DNA of 64,000 nt, taken from Alphaproteobacteria bacterium. GTDB lineage: Bacteria; Pseudomonadota; Alphaproteobacteria; Micropepsales; Micropepsaceae. The stretch is from the NCBI GenBank assembly GCA_016124385.1, contig WGNU01000006.1, forward strand, positions 248,001 through 312,000, read 5' to 3'. The notes beneath the pieces were generated by a model that saw nothing but the letters and a program-made list of their open reading frames with translations, had not been told where the DNA came from and did no database searches. Shown piece by piece: positions 35,827-44,616 of the stretch (the first letter of the stretch is position 1; each line of letters starts with the position of its first letter). The position numbers and the translations under genes were made by a program.

Positions 35827-36861
35827 TCAGTTCGTGAAGGCGCGGCCGGGAACGAGCACGCCTTCCGGGCCTAAGCGGCCGGGATAGCAGCGGAATAGGG
35901 CGCCGCAGCTCACATAGTAGAGCGCGACCTGATCGCCCTTGCGGTGCATTTCAAAGCAGACCGGGGCACCGTATCCTACATTCTCGATCGCCTGACACAG
36001 GAGATCGCCCTCGATGCGCCAATTGCCGCGCTCGGCATATTGGCGAAGCGACACATCGCCGTGGGGGACCGCGGCAGCAGGCTTGGCAAAGCGCGCTTCG
36101 GCCTCTCCGGTGGGAGCGTAGTAGACCGACCAGGAATGCTCGATGCGGGTGGCGGCGTTGTTGCTGGTCGAGCCGTCCCACGAGCCTTCTTTGCCGACAA
36201 TCGTGAAGCCGGAGAGCGTGTCGCGGATCTGAGATCCGGTCAGGTGGTCGCCCCGGCCGCTGCGGTCGGAATGGCCGATGCCTCTGCCGTACTGGTCGCG
36301 GCCGCGATCCGAGCCGGCCTCTGTCTGCTGCATGCCGCTGCCGCCCTCGGAGAGATTCCCATGGAAATCGGGCGCGCGGACATCCGTCTCATCGGCGGTG
36401 CGATTGGCGGGCGCAGGCGTCAGCTCGCCCGTCTCGAAAACGCGCGGGCGCGTACGCACGGCCTCTGGCGCCTTCAGGGCGGTCAGCATCTCTAGATCGG
36501 ACGGCTTCATCGGCATGCCCGGCGGGCGAGGCACCAGATCAGCCTCGGAGACGAGTTCCACCTGCACATTGATGGTGGCGACGCCTTGGCGGGGCGCGGA
36601 GAGCGGGCTCTCGTTTTCGCCGTCAACGCCCTCGTAGCCCGAACTTGATTCCCGCGAGGCCCGGATCTCGATCTCATCGGCCCAGCCGGTGCCGCCCGTG
36701 CCACCTTCGTTGAGGGCGGTTGGCCAGATCAGAATGGCCACAATCAAGCCATGCAGCATCACCGAGCCGATGCGGCCCAGCCACACACGAATGCGGTCAC
36801 GCGAGCCGGGCGGCAAGCGCAATGCCTGATCGGCCCCGCCAATGTCGGCCAATTCAGCCAC
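35827..36861 (-). CDS. Single-span membrane protein with TonB-like layout, unknown function
   Basis: The 344-residue product has a short cytoplasmic N-terminus, one transmembrane helix (about residues 30-48, IGSVMLHGLIVAILIWPTAL), a long disordered middle rich in Ser, Gly, Arg and Pro (about 50-205), and a compact C-terminal domain (about 210-344) with five Cys and WSVYYAPTG. The layout is like TonB/TolA, but no TonB C-terminal motif (YP, ARxxxIQG) is seen. I do not recognise the folded domain. A GNAT gene follows 10 bases downstream. It is divergent from the VOC protein gene. Confidence 0.75.
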   Translation of the reverse strand: MAELADIGGADQALRLPPGSRDRIRVWLGRIGSVMLHGLIVAILIWPTALNEGGTGGTGWADEIEIRASRESSSGYEGVDGENESPLSAPRQGVATINVQVELVSEADLVPRPPGMPMKPSDLEMLTALKAPEAVRTRPRVFETGELTPAPANRTADETDVRAPDFHGNLSEGGSGMQQTEAGSDRGRDQYGRGIGHSDRSGRGDHLTGSQIRDTLSGFTIVGKEGSWDGSTSNNAATRIEHSWSVYYAPTGEAEARFAKPAAAVPHGDVSLRQYAERGNWRIEGDLLCQAIENVGYGAPVCFEMHRKGDQVALYYVSCGALFRCYPGRLGPEGVLVPGRAFTN

Positions 36862-37014
36862 TCTGTCCTCCCTCGGACGGGTGTCCTCGGCGCCTGGAAT
36901 TCTTCTTGGTCTATTCGCTCAAGCCTAGCGAACGATCTGGAAATTTCTACCCCGCGCCCTTAACATCCCAAAAAAAGAGCGAAATATCATTGCGTTCCGG
37001 GAGGGAGCTTCGAC

Positions 37015-37650
37015 ATGACCGACACTGCGCCGCGCATTCAGGGCGTTCACCATAGCGCCTTTCGCTGCCGCGACGCGGCCGAGACCCGGGCCTTCTACGA
37101 GGGCATTCTGGGGCTGACCCTGAAGGCCGCGCTCGCGTTCGAGAAGGACCCCAGCGGCGCGGACCGGCCGTACATGCATCTCTTCTTTGAGATGGCGGAC
37201 AAGAATTTCATCGCCTTCTTCGATCTTCCGCACACGGTCGATGAGGCGCGCTATGCGCTGCGCGACGGGATGGAGGATTGCCATATCGCGATGGAGCTTT
37301 CGTCCTGGGACGCAATGACGGCGATGAAGGCGCGGCTGGAGAGGCACGGAATCCCCGTGTTCGGCCCAATCGACCATCATTTTTGTCACTCGATCTATTT
37401 CTGGGATCCCAACGGGATCAACCTTGAGTTCACGATCCGCGACGCGAAGCACGATGCGATCCTCGCCGAAGAGGCCGCCAGCGCTGATGCGGTCATGGCC
37501 AAATGGGCGACGGAAACCGCGGCGGTGCGTACCGAGCGCCTCAAGGGGACGGAGGCCGCACGGGCCGCGACCGAGGGGATGAAGGCCGCTATCGCCAAGA
37601 TGGCGAACGATGCGATCGCCAAAGCCGGACGCGCGTCTGCGGCCGAATAG
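37015..37650 (+). CDS. VOC-family (glyoxalase/dioxygenase fold) protein
   Basis: The 211-residue product has two beta-alpha-beta-beta-beta VOC modules over residues 1-145: GVHHSAFRCRD at the start (His12 or His13 as a metal ligand), YMHLFFEM, EDCHIAMEL, and DPNGINLEFTIRD with a likely Glu ligand. An alanine-rich helical tail (about 148-211) is unusual. The family includes glyoxalase I, extradiol dioxygenases and epimerases. A strong GGGAGGGAG site precedes the ATG. An alpha/beta hydrolase follows 28 bases later, reminiscent of ring-cleavage dioxygenase/hydrolase pairs. Confidence 0.85.
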   Translation: MTDTAPRIQGVHHSAFRCRDAAETRAFYEGILGLTLKAALAFEKDPSGADRPYMHLFFEMADKNFIAFFDLPHTVDEARYALRDGMEDCHIAMELSSWDAMTAMKARLERHGIPVFGPIDHHFCHSIYFWDPNGINLEFTIRDAKHDAILAEEAASADAVMAKWATETAAVRTERLKGTEAARAATEGMKAAIAKMANDAIAKAGRASAAE

Positions 37651-37678
37651 GAACACGCCGACTCGAACGGGGTTATCG

Positions 37679-38983
37679 ATGCAGCTGATCTCCAAGACCT
37701 ATTGGGGCGGCGCGCCCAATACCATGCGCAGGCGCCCGGACAATGCGACCGTCGACAGCCTTCTGCTCAAGTCGGCCGACCGGCGCGAGCATTACGGCCT
37801 CTATTGGACGTCGCGCGCCAACCCGAACCCCAAGACGGCGATCGTCGTGATGCATCCGCGCGGCGATTTCTCACATCACTACGTCATCCCGCGCCTCGTC
37901 GAGGCGGGCATCGGCTGCATGGGCGCGAGCACGCGCAATCCCAATAACGACACGACGACGGTGCACGAGGAGATCATTCTCGACGTCAATTCCTGCATCG
38001 ATTTCCTGAAGAACCAGCGCGGCGTGAAGAACGTGGTGCTGGTCGGCAATTCGGGCGGCGGGCCGCTCAACGGCTTCTTTCAGTCGCAGGCCAAGACGCC
38101 CAAAGGCCAGCGCATCGCGACGACGCCCGGCGGGCGGCGCACGCATCTCAATGCCGTGGAGATGATTCCGGCCGACGGCATGGTCTACGTCTCCTCGCAC
38201 AAGGGCGAGGGGATGATCATGAACGAGATCATCGACCCTTCCGTCGTCGATGAGACGCGGCCGCACCTGACCGATCCCGATCTCGACATGTACGATCCGC
38301 GCAATGGGTTCATCACGCCCACTGCGCTCGACGGGACGGACGCGGAATGGTCGCGGTATTCGCCGGCGTTCGTCACGCGGTTCCGCGAGGCCCAGATCGC
38401 GCGCATCAAGCGGATCGATGCGATCGCGCGCGCGATGATCGCGGAAAATCAGCGGGCGGAGGAATTGCACGCCGATCCCGATTTCGCCAAGCTGCCGCTC
38501 GATCGCCAGCGCGAGGTGCTGCGCCGCGAGGCGTTCGAGCCGGTGATGACGATCTACCGTACGATGGCGAACCTTCACTATGTGGACAATCACCTCGATC
38601 CGAACGCGCGCGACTACGGCTCGATCTTCTCGCCGCGGCCCGATCTCATGAACTGGAAATTCTTCGGCTTCGGGCGCTACGCGACGCCGCATGCGTGGCT
38701 TTCGACGTGGTCAGGCGTTTCAAGCCAGGCGAACCAATTGATCGATCTGCCCAAGATCACAGAGCCCTCGCTCTTCATCAACGCGGGCAAGGATCAGGAG
38801 ATCTTCCCAAAGACCGACGCCGAGCCGATGTTCGCGGCGATCGCGTCGAGCGATAAGACCTATCACTCGTTCGACAACGCCAGGCACTATTTCGAGCCCG
38901 AGTTCGGCGCGCGCGAAGCACCCGATGTCGAAAAATTGATGGACGTGATCACCCCCTGGATCCTGGAGCGGTTCGGGGCTTAG
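37679..38983 (+). CDS. Large alpha/beta hydrolase
   Basis: The 434-residue product is larger than typical alpha/beta hydrolases. The nucleophile is Ser125 in LVGNSGGGP, with a HPRGDFSHHYV oxyanion region, INAGKDQEIF for the acid and DNARHYFEPE for the catalytic His. The long middle (about 170-340) is a helical lid domain. I do not know its substrate. An in-frame start 69 bases upstream lies inside the VOC gene, so the ATG at 37679, where the conserved part begins, is preferred. It is presumably co-transcribed with the VOC protein. Confidence 0.85.
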   Translation: MQLISKTYWGGAPNTMRRRPDNATVDSLLLKSADRREHYGLYWTSRANPNPKTAIVVMHPRGDFSHHYVIPRLVEAGIGCMGASTRNPNNDTTTVHEEIILDVNSCIDFLKNQRGVKNVVLVGNSGGGPLNGFFQSQAKTPKGQRIATTPGGRRTHLNAVEMIPADGMVYVSSHKGEGMIMNEIIDPSVVDETRPHLTDPDLDMYDPRNGFITPTALDGTDAEWSRYSPAFVTRFREAQIARIKRIDAIARAMIAENQRAEELHADPDFAKLPLDRQREVLRREAFEPVMTIYRTMANLHYVDNHLDPNARDYGSIFSPRPDLMNWKFFGFGRYATPHAWLSTWSGVSSQANQLIDLPKITEPSLFINAGKDQEIFPKTDAEPMFAAIASSDKTYHSFDNARHYFEPEFGAREAPDVEKLMDVITPWILERFGA

Positions 38984-39100
38984 TCGCTGATCGGCAACAG
39001 ATTTTCTTTCCGGCGTGCGTGTTGCAGCCAGTTCATGCAAGGTTCACGGGCGGATGCGAATTCTTCCGACGCGTTTCCTTGGCATGGATTGGACACAACC

Positions 39101-39919
39101 ATGAGCGACATCACTGGCAAGACCATTGCGGGGATCTCCGGGATCCTCGTGGCGCTGGCTGCCGACGCCGTCCAAAAGGGCGATGCCTCGGCCCTCATCG
39201 TGGCCTCGCGCTTCACCAACAACATGATCCAGACGCCGATCCCGCCGATCGCATGGGTGGCGGCGATCGTGCTCGCGGGGCTCGCGCTCGTCTTCATCTT
39301 CGAGCCGCAGACCCGCCGATCCGCGTTCTATACAGGCACCGGCATTCTCGCGGTGCTGATGACGTTCACGCCGGTGACGACGCCCGAGACGCTGCCGACG
39401 CTGAGCGCGCTGCCGTCTCCGGTCTCGCCGGCCTATGCGCCGGAGCAGGCCGGCGACCCGCGGCTTCAGCCGATCGCGCTGCAGTCCATCGCATTGCGCT
39501 TCGATCAGCCGTTCGGACGGACCAACGACGGTGCGCTGCAGCGCGTGCAGCAACAGGTCAAGATCCCGATCGAGATCGAGATCACGCTGCCGGCGAGCGG
39601 CGGTGCGACGGCGCCGAAGGTTACGGTGCGCCTGCACGACTATGTCTCCAACCGCACCTTCGCGCTTGGGCCGGGCGGGTCGATCCAGCAGACCTCGCAA
39701 GGCTTCGTCTTCAAGCAGGCGACGATGATGCCGCAAACGATGCGGGGTAGCGGCGCTGCCGCCGACATCGAGATGATCGTCGAAGCTGAGGGCTACACGA
39801 TTACATCGGTACGCCAGAAGGCTGAAACACCGTTCGAGCCGGTGCGTCTCACGGCAACGCTTGCGCCGAACGGCACGCCGCTCTGGGCGCAGCGCCTGGT
39901 ACAGGGCCAGCGCTTCTAA
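39101..39919 (+). CDS. Membrane-anchored protein of unknown function
   Basis: The 272-residue product has two hydrophobic spans (about 50-66, WVAAIVLAGLALVFIF, and 78-92) and a C-terminal extracytoplasmic domain of beta character (SIALRFDQPFGRTNDGALQRVQ, KVTVRLHDYVSNRTFALGPGG). No family was recognised. The ATG at 39101 was preferred to an in-frame start 66 bases upstream. A hairpin at 39986-40012 separates it from the next gene. Confidence 0.65.
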   Translation: MSDITGKTIAGISGILVALAADAVQKGDASALIVASRFTNNMIQTPIPPIAWVAAIVLAGLALVFIFEPQTRRSAFYTGTGILAVLMTFTPVTTPETLPTLSALPSPVSPAYAPEQAGDPRLQPIALQSIALRFDQPFGRTNDGALQRVQQQVKIPIEIEITLPASGGATAPKVTVRLHDYVSNRTFALGPGGSIQQTSQGFVFKQATMMPQTMRGSGAAADIEMIVEAEGYTITSVRQKAETPFEPVRLTATLAPNGTPLWAQRLVQGQRF

Positions 39920-39985
39920 CCTCGAAGGCGCAGCGGGGGCGCAATCGCCGACTTCTCCGCAGGCGGAATTGTCGGCATGATGGAG

Positions 39986-40012
39986 GGGCGCGCCGGGTAG
40001 CCGGCCGCGCCC
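39986..40012 (+). terminator. Strong hairpin, possible terminator
   Basis: An 11-bp stem (arms 39986-39996 and 40001-40012, one bulged C) closes a 4-base loop GTAG. The downstream TTCGCCGTTTT is only moderately T-rich. It lies 67 bases after the stop of the gene at 39101-39919. Confidence 0.45.
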
Positions 40013-40048
40013 TTCGCCGTTTTCAGCTCCTCCAATCCAGGCCGTCCC

Positions 40049-41353
40049 ATGTCCGACCTCGACACCGTGCAGCGGCTGGCCCTTGCGCTCGCCATCGGCT
40101 TCCTGATCGGCCTCGAGCGCGGCTGGAAGGCGCGCGATCAGGGCTCGGGCGCCCGCCAGGCCGGCATCCGGACGTTCACGCTCTACGGATTTCTGGGCGG
40201 GCTTTCGGGCCTTTTGGGGTTCGTTGCGGGCGATGCGGTGGTCGTCGTCCTCGGACTGAGCATCGGGGCGCTGATCGTGGGCGGCTATATCGCAGCGCTG
40301 AAGCAAGCGAGCGATGCCGGCACCACGACGGAAGTCGCGGCCTTCGCCACCTTCGTCCTCGGCGCGCTCGCGGTGCGGGGCGACATGCTGCTTGCGGCGG
40401 CCAGTGCGGTCGTCATCGTCGTCGTGCTCGATCAGAAGAAGGCGCTTCACCATTTCCTCCACCTCATCGACGGCGTGGAGATGACGGCCTTCATCAAGCT
40501 GCTCGTCATTTCGGTCGTGCTGCTGCCGGTGCTGCCGAATGAGGGCTATGGACCGGGCGGCGTGCTCAACCCCTACGTCCTGTGGTGGGCGGTCGTGCTC
40601 GTCAGCGCGACGTCCTTTCTCGGCTACATGGCGATCCGCTTCGCGGGCGCCCATCGCGGTCCGCTGTTGATGGGGGTGTTCGGCGGTCTCGCGTCCTCGA
40701 CCGCGCTCACCTTCAGCGCCGCGCGCATGGCGGCCGGGGCGCCCGCTGCCGTGAGCGGCGTGTTTGCGGAGAGCATCGCGGCGGCGAACGCGATGATGTA
40801 TCTGCGGGCGGGCGTCATCGTCTATCTGTTCTCGCCGCAGCTCGGTCTTGAACTGGCCGGGCCGCTCGCGGCGGGCGCGGTGGTGGCCGCACTCTTCGCC
40901 GCGTCCGGCATCGTGCAGGCGTTCTCGGGCGGCGGCGAAGAGAAGAAGGATGGCGCCGCTGCGCAGGCGCAGGACGCGGCCCTGTCGCTGGGCTCGCCCA
41001 GCGATCTCGGCCTCGCGCTCAAATTTGCGGTCGCGCTCGCGGGCTTCGGGCTCCTCGCCGCGATCGTGCGCGAGCGCTTCGGCGAAATCGGCATGGTGCC
41101 GCTCGCCGCCGTCGCGGGGCTCGTCGATGTGGATGCGACGAGCATCACGGTCTCGCGTCTCGTGGCGGAGGATGGGCAGGCCCTCCTGTGGCCGGCGATC
41201 GCGGTTCTGACGGCCGTGGCCGCGAACATGGTCTTCAAGCTCGGCGCGGCGTTTACGATCGGCGGGCAAGCCTTGGGATTCAAGGTCGCGCTCATGACTG
41301 CAGCGAGCCTTATCGCTGTCGGGATCGTCGCGGCCGCGTTGATGCTTGCCTAG
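40049..41353 (+). CDS. MgtC/DUF4010 multispan membrane protein
   Basis: The 434-residue protein has an N-terminal MgtC/SapB-like membrane domain (LALALAIGFLIGLERGWKAR, GIRTFTLYGFLGGLSGL) and a C-terminal DUF4010 membrane domain (GGLASSTALTFSAARMA; MVPLAAVAGLVDVDATSITVSRL). About twelve spans are visible. A linker with EEKKDGAAAQAQDA (about residues 295-310) separates the halves. The substrate is unknown; MgtC-like domains have been tied to magnesium starvation, but transport was not shown for this group. Its stop overlaps the convergent ppk2 gene by 4 bases. Confidence 0.85.
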   Translation: MSDLDTVQRLALALAIGFLIGLERGWKARDQGSGARQAGIRTFTLYGFLGGLSGLLGFVAGDAVVVVLGLSIGALIVGGYIAALKQASDAGTTTEVAAFATFVLGALAVRGDMLLAAASAVVIVVVLDQKKALHHFLHLIDGVEMTAFIKLLVISVVLLPVLPNEGYGPGGVLNPYVLWWAVVLVSATSFLGYMAIRFAGAHRGPLLMGVFGGLASSTALTFSAARMAAGAPAAVSGVFAESIAAANAMMYLRAGVIVYLFSPQLGLELAGPLAAGAVVAALFAASGIVQAFSGGGEEKKDGAAAQAQDAALSLGSPSDLGLALKFAVALAGFGLLAAIVRERFGEIGMVPLAAVAGLVDVDATSITVSRLVAEDGQALLWPAIAVLTAVAANMVFKLGAAFTIGGQALGFKVALMTAASLIAVGIVAAALMLA

Positions 41354-42132
41354 GGCGCCAGGCGGCCGTCCTCGATCGCGCCATCGTAGTAGGGAAAGAC
41401 GATCTTGCGGTCCGGCCGGGCGAGCCTTGCGGCGCGGCCGGGAAAGCGCACCGCGCTCAAGATGTCGCGGATGACATTGAGACGAGCGGTTTTCTTGTCG
41501 TCGGCCTGGACGATCCGCCAGGGCGCGAGGGCGTGGTGGGAGCGACGGAACATCGCGTCGCGCGCCTGCGAATAGGCCGGCCATTTCTTGATCGCGACCG
41601 CATCAATGGGCGACAATTTCCACTGCTTCAAGGGATCGCGCCGCCGTTCCGCCAGCCGCTTCTTCTGCTCTTCCTTGTCGATGTCGAGATAGTATTTGAG
41701 GAGCCGGATGCCGGAGCGCACGAGCATCGCCTCAAACGCGATGACCGAGCGGAAGAAATCTTCGACCTCGCCGGGCGAGCAAAAGCCCATGACAGGTTCA
41801 ACGCCCGCGCGGTTGTACCAGGAGCGATTGAAGATCACGACCTCGCTGGCGGCCGGCAGATGCGCGATAAAGCGCTGGAAATACCATTGCGACTGTTCGC
41901 GGTCAGAGGGTTTTGCCAGCGCAACCACTCGCGTCTCGCGCGGCGAGAGATGCTCGATGATCCGCTTGATCGTGCCGTCCTTACCCGCGCCGTCCCGGCC
42001 CTCCACGACGATCAAGACGCGTTCGCCGCTCTCGATCACGTGGCGCTGCAGGCGCACTAACTCGACATGCAACTCGTAGAGCTGCTCGTCGTAGTCGTCG
42101 TTGTCCTTCGAATCGCCTTTTTTCTTCGCCAT
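41350..42132 (-). CDS. ppk2: Polyphosphate kinase 2
   Basis: The 260-residue enzyme belongs to the class I PPK2 family, which phosphorylates nucleoside diphosphates with polyphosphate. Walker A GRDGAGKD is at residues 45-52, followed by VVALAKPSDREQSQWYFQRF, the FNRSWYNRAGVEPVMGF lid/Walker B region and LDIDKEEQKKRL. I chose the ATG at 42132, which is preceded by GAGGAGACG, over one 15 bases upstream. The basic N-terminus and all core motifs are intact. It is convergent with the MgtC-like gene and divergent from the antiporter gene. Confidence 0.94.
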   Translation of the reverse strand: MAKKKGDSKDNDDYDEQLYELHVELVRLQRHVIESGERVLIVVEGRDGAGKDGTIKRIIEHLSPRETRVVALAKPSDREQSQWYFQRFIAHLPAASEVVIFNRSWYNRAGVEPVMGFCSPGEVEDFFRSVIAFEAMLVRSGIRLLKYYLDIDKEEQKKRLAERRRDPLKQWKLSPIDAVAIKKWPAYSQARDAMFRRSHHALAPWRIVQADDKKTARLNVIRDILSAVRFPGRAARLARPDRKIVFPYYDGAIEDGRLAP

Positions 42133-42233
42133 CGTCTCCTCACTCATCCGAATCGCGGCGTCTCCCGGCGCGTCTATCGATTATAGTCTTGGGGGCCAGC
42201 GCCCCCGTCCCCCTGACCCGGAAGGTAGCCGCC

Positions 42234-43559
42234 TTGGACGTTCATCATACCGATCTCGTTGGCATCGCCCTTGTCGTCGCCGTTGCCGTCGGGCTTGGCG
42301 CGACACTGACCAGCCTTCGGATGCCCGCGATCGTGGGCTACATCCTGGCCGGCGTCCTGTTGGGGCCGACCGGCTTCGGGCTCGTCACGCAATCGGGCTC
42401 GATCGCCGTGCTGGCGGAGCTGGGCGTCTTGATGCTGCTTTTCTTCATCGGCATGGAGCTCAGCCTTAAAGCCTTCGTGCGGGTGCTCTGGCCCTCGACC
42501 ATCGTCGTGGCCGGCCAGATCGCAGCGGCCGTCGCGATTAGCATGCTTTTCGCCTCGCTGCTCGACTGGAGCCTGCATCAAGCGCTCCTCATCGCCTTTA
42601 TCGTGGCGCTCTCGAGCACGGCGGCGGCGATCAAGATCCTTGAAGACATGGGCGAGCTGCGCTCGGCGACGGGGCAGATCATCATCGGTGTTCTGATCGC
42701 GCAGGACCTCGCGATCGTGCCGATGCTGATCATCACCGAATCCCTCGGCGGTGAGGGCGAGATCGGCTTCGGCCTCATCGTGCGCATCGTGATCGCGCTC
42801 GCGATCCTTTTCGGGATGATCGCGTTCTTGAGCCGGCGCGGCAAGATCCGCATTCCCGGGAGCGAAACGCTGTCAGGGCGCGTCGATCTCATCTCGCTCG
42901 CCGCGCTCGCGGCGTGCTTCTCGGCGGCGGCGCTCACGGGCGTGTTCGGCCTCTCGCCCGCCTATGGCGCCTTTCTCGCCGGCCTCATCATCGCGAACTC
43001 AACGCTGCGGGCCGAGGCGATCCAGGTGACGGAGCCGATCCAGAGCGTCCTCATCGTCATCTTCTTCCTCTCGATCGGGCTCCTCATTGATCTCACCTAC
43101 ATCCTTGAAAACTGGCTGGTGGTGCTCAGCTTCGTCGCGCTCGTCATCGTGGTGAAAACGGTGCTCAACGTGCTGCTGCTGCGCGCGGTGGGTGAGCCGT
43201 GGGACCGCGCCTTTCCGGGTGGCCTCGTGATGGCGCAGATCGGTGAGTTCTCCTTTGTGCTGGCGGGTGTCGGCATCGCCAATGCCGCGCTCGACCTCGA
43301 AGGCTACAAGCTCGCGATCGCCGTCATCGCGATCTCGCTCCTCATCTCGCCGTTCTGGATCGTCTCGGTCCGGCGCTTTCAAAGCATCGCGGCGCGCGGC
43401 GTGACCGATTTCCGCGCCGTGCTCCGCGAGGTCTATTCCGACGAACTCCATGAGCTGGAGGCGGGCTCGGCGATCGTGCGGCGCGTCGGGCGCTCGATCG
43501 TCCAGCGCGTCAAGGCCTATCGCGGCCGGCGGACTGGCGGCTCGGACCCCGCCGCGTAG
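42234..43559 (+). CDS. CPA2-family cation:proton antiporter (KefB-like)
   Basis: The 441-residue protein has about 12 spans of the CPA2/Kef sodium-proton antiporter domain: LRMPAIVGYILAGVLLGPTGFGLV, LGVLMLLFFIGMELSLK, LSSTAAAIKILEDMGELRSATGQIIIGVLIAQDLAIVP, and PAYGAFLAGLIIANS. The C-terminus is short and charged and lacks the RCK/TrkA-N regulatory domain of KefB/KefC. The start is taken as TTG at 42234, 8 bases after GGAAGG; an earlier in-frame TTG at 42189 has no such site. Lgt follows 71 bases later. Confidence 0.9.
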   Translation: MDVHHTDLVGIALVVAVAVGLGATLTSLRMPAIVGYILAGVLLGPTGFGLVTQSGSIAVLAELGVLMLLFFIGMELSLKAFVRVLWPSTIVVAGQIAAAVAISMLFASLLDWSLHQALLIAFIVALSSTAAAIKILEDMGELRSATGQIIIGVLIAQDLAIVPMLIITESLGGEGEIGFGLIVRIVIALAILFGMIAFLSRRGKIRIPGSETLSGRVDLISLAALAACFSAAALTGVFGLSPAYGAFLAGLIIANSTLRAEAIQVTEPIQSVLIVIFFLSIGLLIDLTYILENWLVVLSFVALVIVVKTVLNVLLLRAVGEPWDRAFPGGLVMAQIGEFSFVLAGVGIANAALDLEGYKLAIAVIAISLLISPFWIVSVRRFQSIAARGVTDFRAVLREVYSDELHELEAGSAIVRRVGRSIVQRVKAYRGRRTGGSDPAA

Positions 43560-43630
43560 TCGCGGCGCCCGCGCTTGCGCGCATCCCGCGAGCCCGCTAG
43601 GAGGGCGCGACCCGTCCCGCGAGGTGGCCC

Positions 43631-44542
43631 TTGACCGATTGTTCCTATCTCGACCCCGTCGCGATCCAGATCGGCCCTCTGGCCATCAAATGGTACGCGC
43701 TCGCCTATATCAGCGGGCTGGTGCTGGGCTGGCTCTATCTGCGCTGGCTGATCGCGCGGCCCGCGCTCTGGTTTTCCAAGCCGGCCGGACGCCTACCGAT
43801 CGCCGAGCCGGGACAGGTGGACGATCTCCTCGTCTGGGCGACGCTCGGCGTGATTGGCGGCGGGCGGCTCGGCCACGTGCTCTTTTACGGGCTCTATCAG
43901 AACGCAGACTATTATCTCGACAATCCCTTGCGCGTCTTCTTCGTGTGGGAAGGCGGCATGTCGTTCCATGGCGGGCTTCTGGGCGTCATCATCGCCGTCA
44001 TCTGGTTCTGCCGGCGGGCGAACCTCGATCTCCTTCGGATCGGTGACGGCGTCGCGCTGGCGGCGCCCATCGGACTGTGCTTCGGGCGGCTCGCCAATTT
44101 CGTGAACGGCGAGATCTGGGGACGGGTAACGGATTCCTCCTGGGGTGTCGTCTTTCCCTGCGCGGTGCCGCAAGGCGTGCCGCGGCACCCCAGCCAGCTC
44201 TACGAGGCCGCGCTCGAGGGCGCCGCGCTGTTCGCGCTGCTGTTCGTCCTCGCGCGATTCTTCCGCATGCTGCATCGGCCGGGGCTGGGGATCGGTATCT
44301 TCCTGCTGGGCTATTCGGCGGCCCGGCTGTTCGTCGAGATCGTCTATCGCGACTCCAACAACAAGATCGAAGGTTCAGTGCTGACGATCGGCGAGCTTTT
44401 GACGGTGCCGATGGTCGTGGTCGGGCTCATGTTCCTCTGGTTCGCCTATCGCGACCGGCTGAGCTTCCTGCCCGGGGGCGCGTGGCTCTTGAAGAATTTT
44501 CCGGTGAAGGACGAGGCCGCGCCGACGCGCGCGCCGGCCTAA
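43631..44542 (+). CDS. lgt: Prolipoprotein diacylglyceryl transferase
   Basis: The 303-residue membrane enzyme transfers diacylglycerol from phosphatidylglycerol to the lipobox cysteine of prolipoproteins. Signatures include IGPLAIKWYALAYISGLVLGW, GGRLGHVLFYG, the SFHGGLLGV motif with the essential His, and the Lgt signature GLCFGRLANFVNGEIWGR, with HPSQLYEA following. The start is TTG at 43631 after GAGGTGG; the conserved N-terminus begins directly. A hairpin shared with the convergent ompW gene follows. Confidence 0.96.
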   Translation: MTDCSYLDPVAIQIGPLAIKWYALAYISGLVLGWLYLRWLIARPALWFSKPAGRLPIAEPGQVDDLLVWATLGVIGGGRLGHVLFYGLYQNADYYLDNPLRVFFVWEGGMSFHGGLLGVIIAVIWFCRRANLDLLRIGDGVALAAPIGLCFGRLANFVNGEIWGRVTDSSWGVVFPCAVPQGVPRHPSQLYEAALEGAALFALLFVLARFFRMLHRPGLGIGIFLLGYSAARLFVEIVYRDSNNKIEGSVLTIGELLTVPMVVVGLMFLWFAYRDRLSFLPGGAWLLKNFPVKDEAAPTRAPA

Positions 44543-44557
44543 ACGCATGAAGAAGAA

Positions 44558-44579
44558 CCCCTCCCGGGGCTGGGAGGGG
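44558..44579 (-). terminator. Hairpin between lgt and ompW
   Basis: Perfect 8-base arms (44558-44565 and 44572-44579) close a 6-base loop. Read on the reverse strand it is followed by TTCTTCTTC, so it best serves the ompW-type gene. It may also stop lgt transcripts. Confidence 0.6.
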
Positions 44580-44616
44580 CTCCAATCGCGGCAGGTACGG
44601 TCGCTTTCCGCGACTC

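Noticed and set aside
39044-41584. Reverse-strand open frame of 846 codons
   Set aside because: It overlaps two forward genes with clear membrane domains, and its translation is low-complexity Arg/Asp/His without domains.
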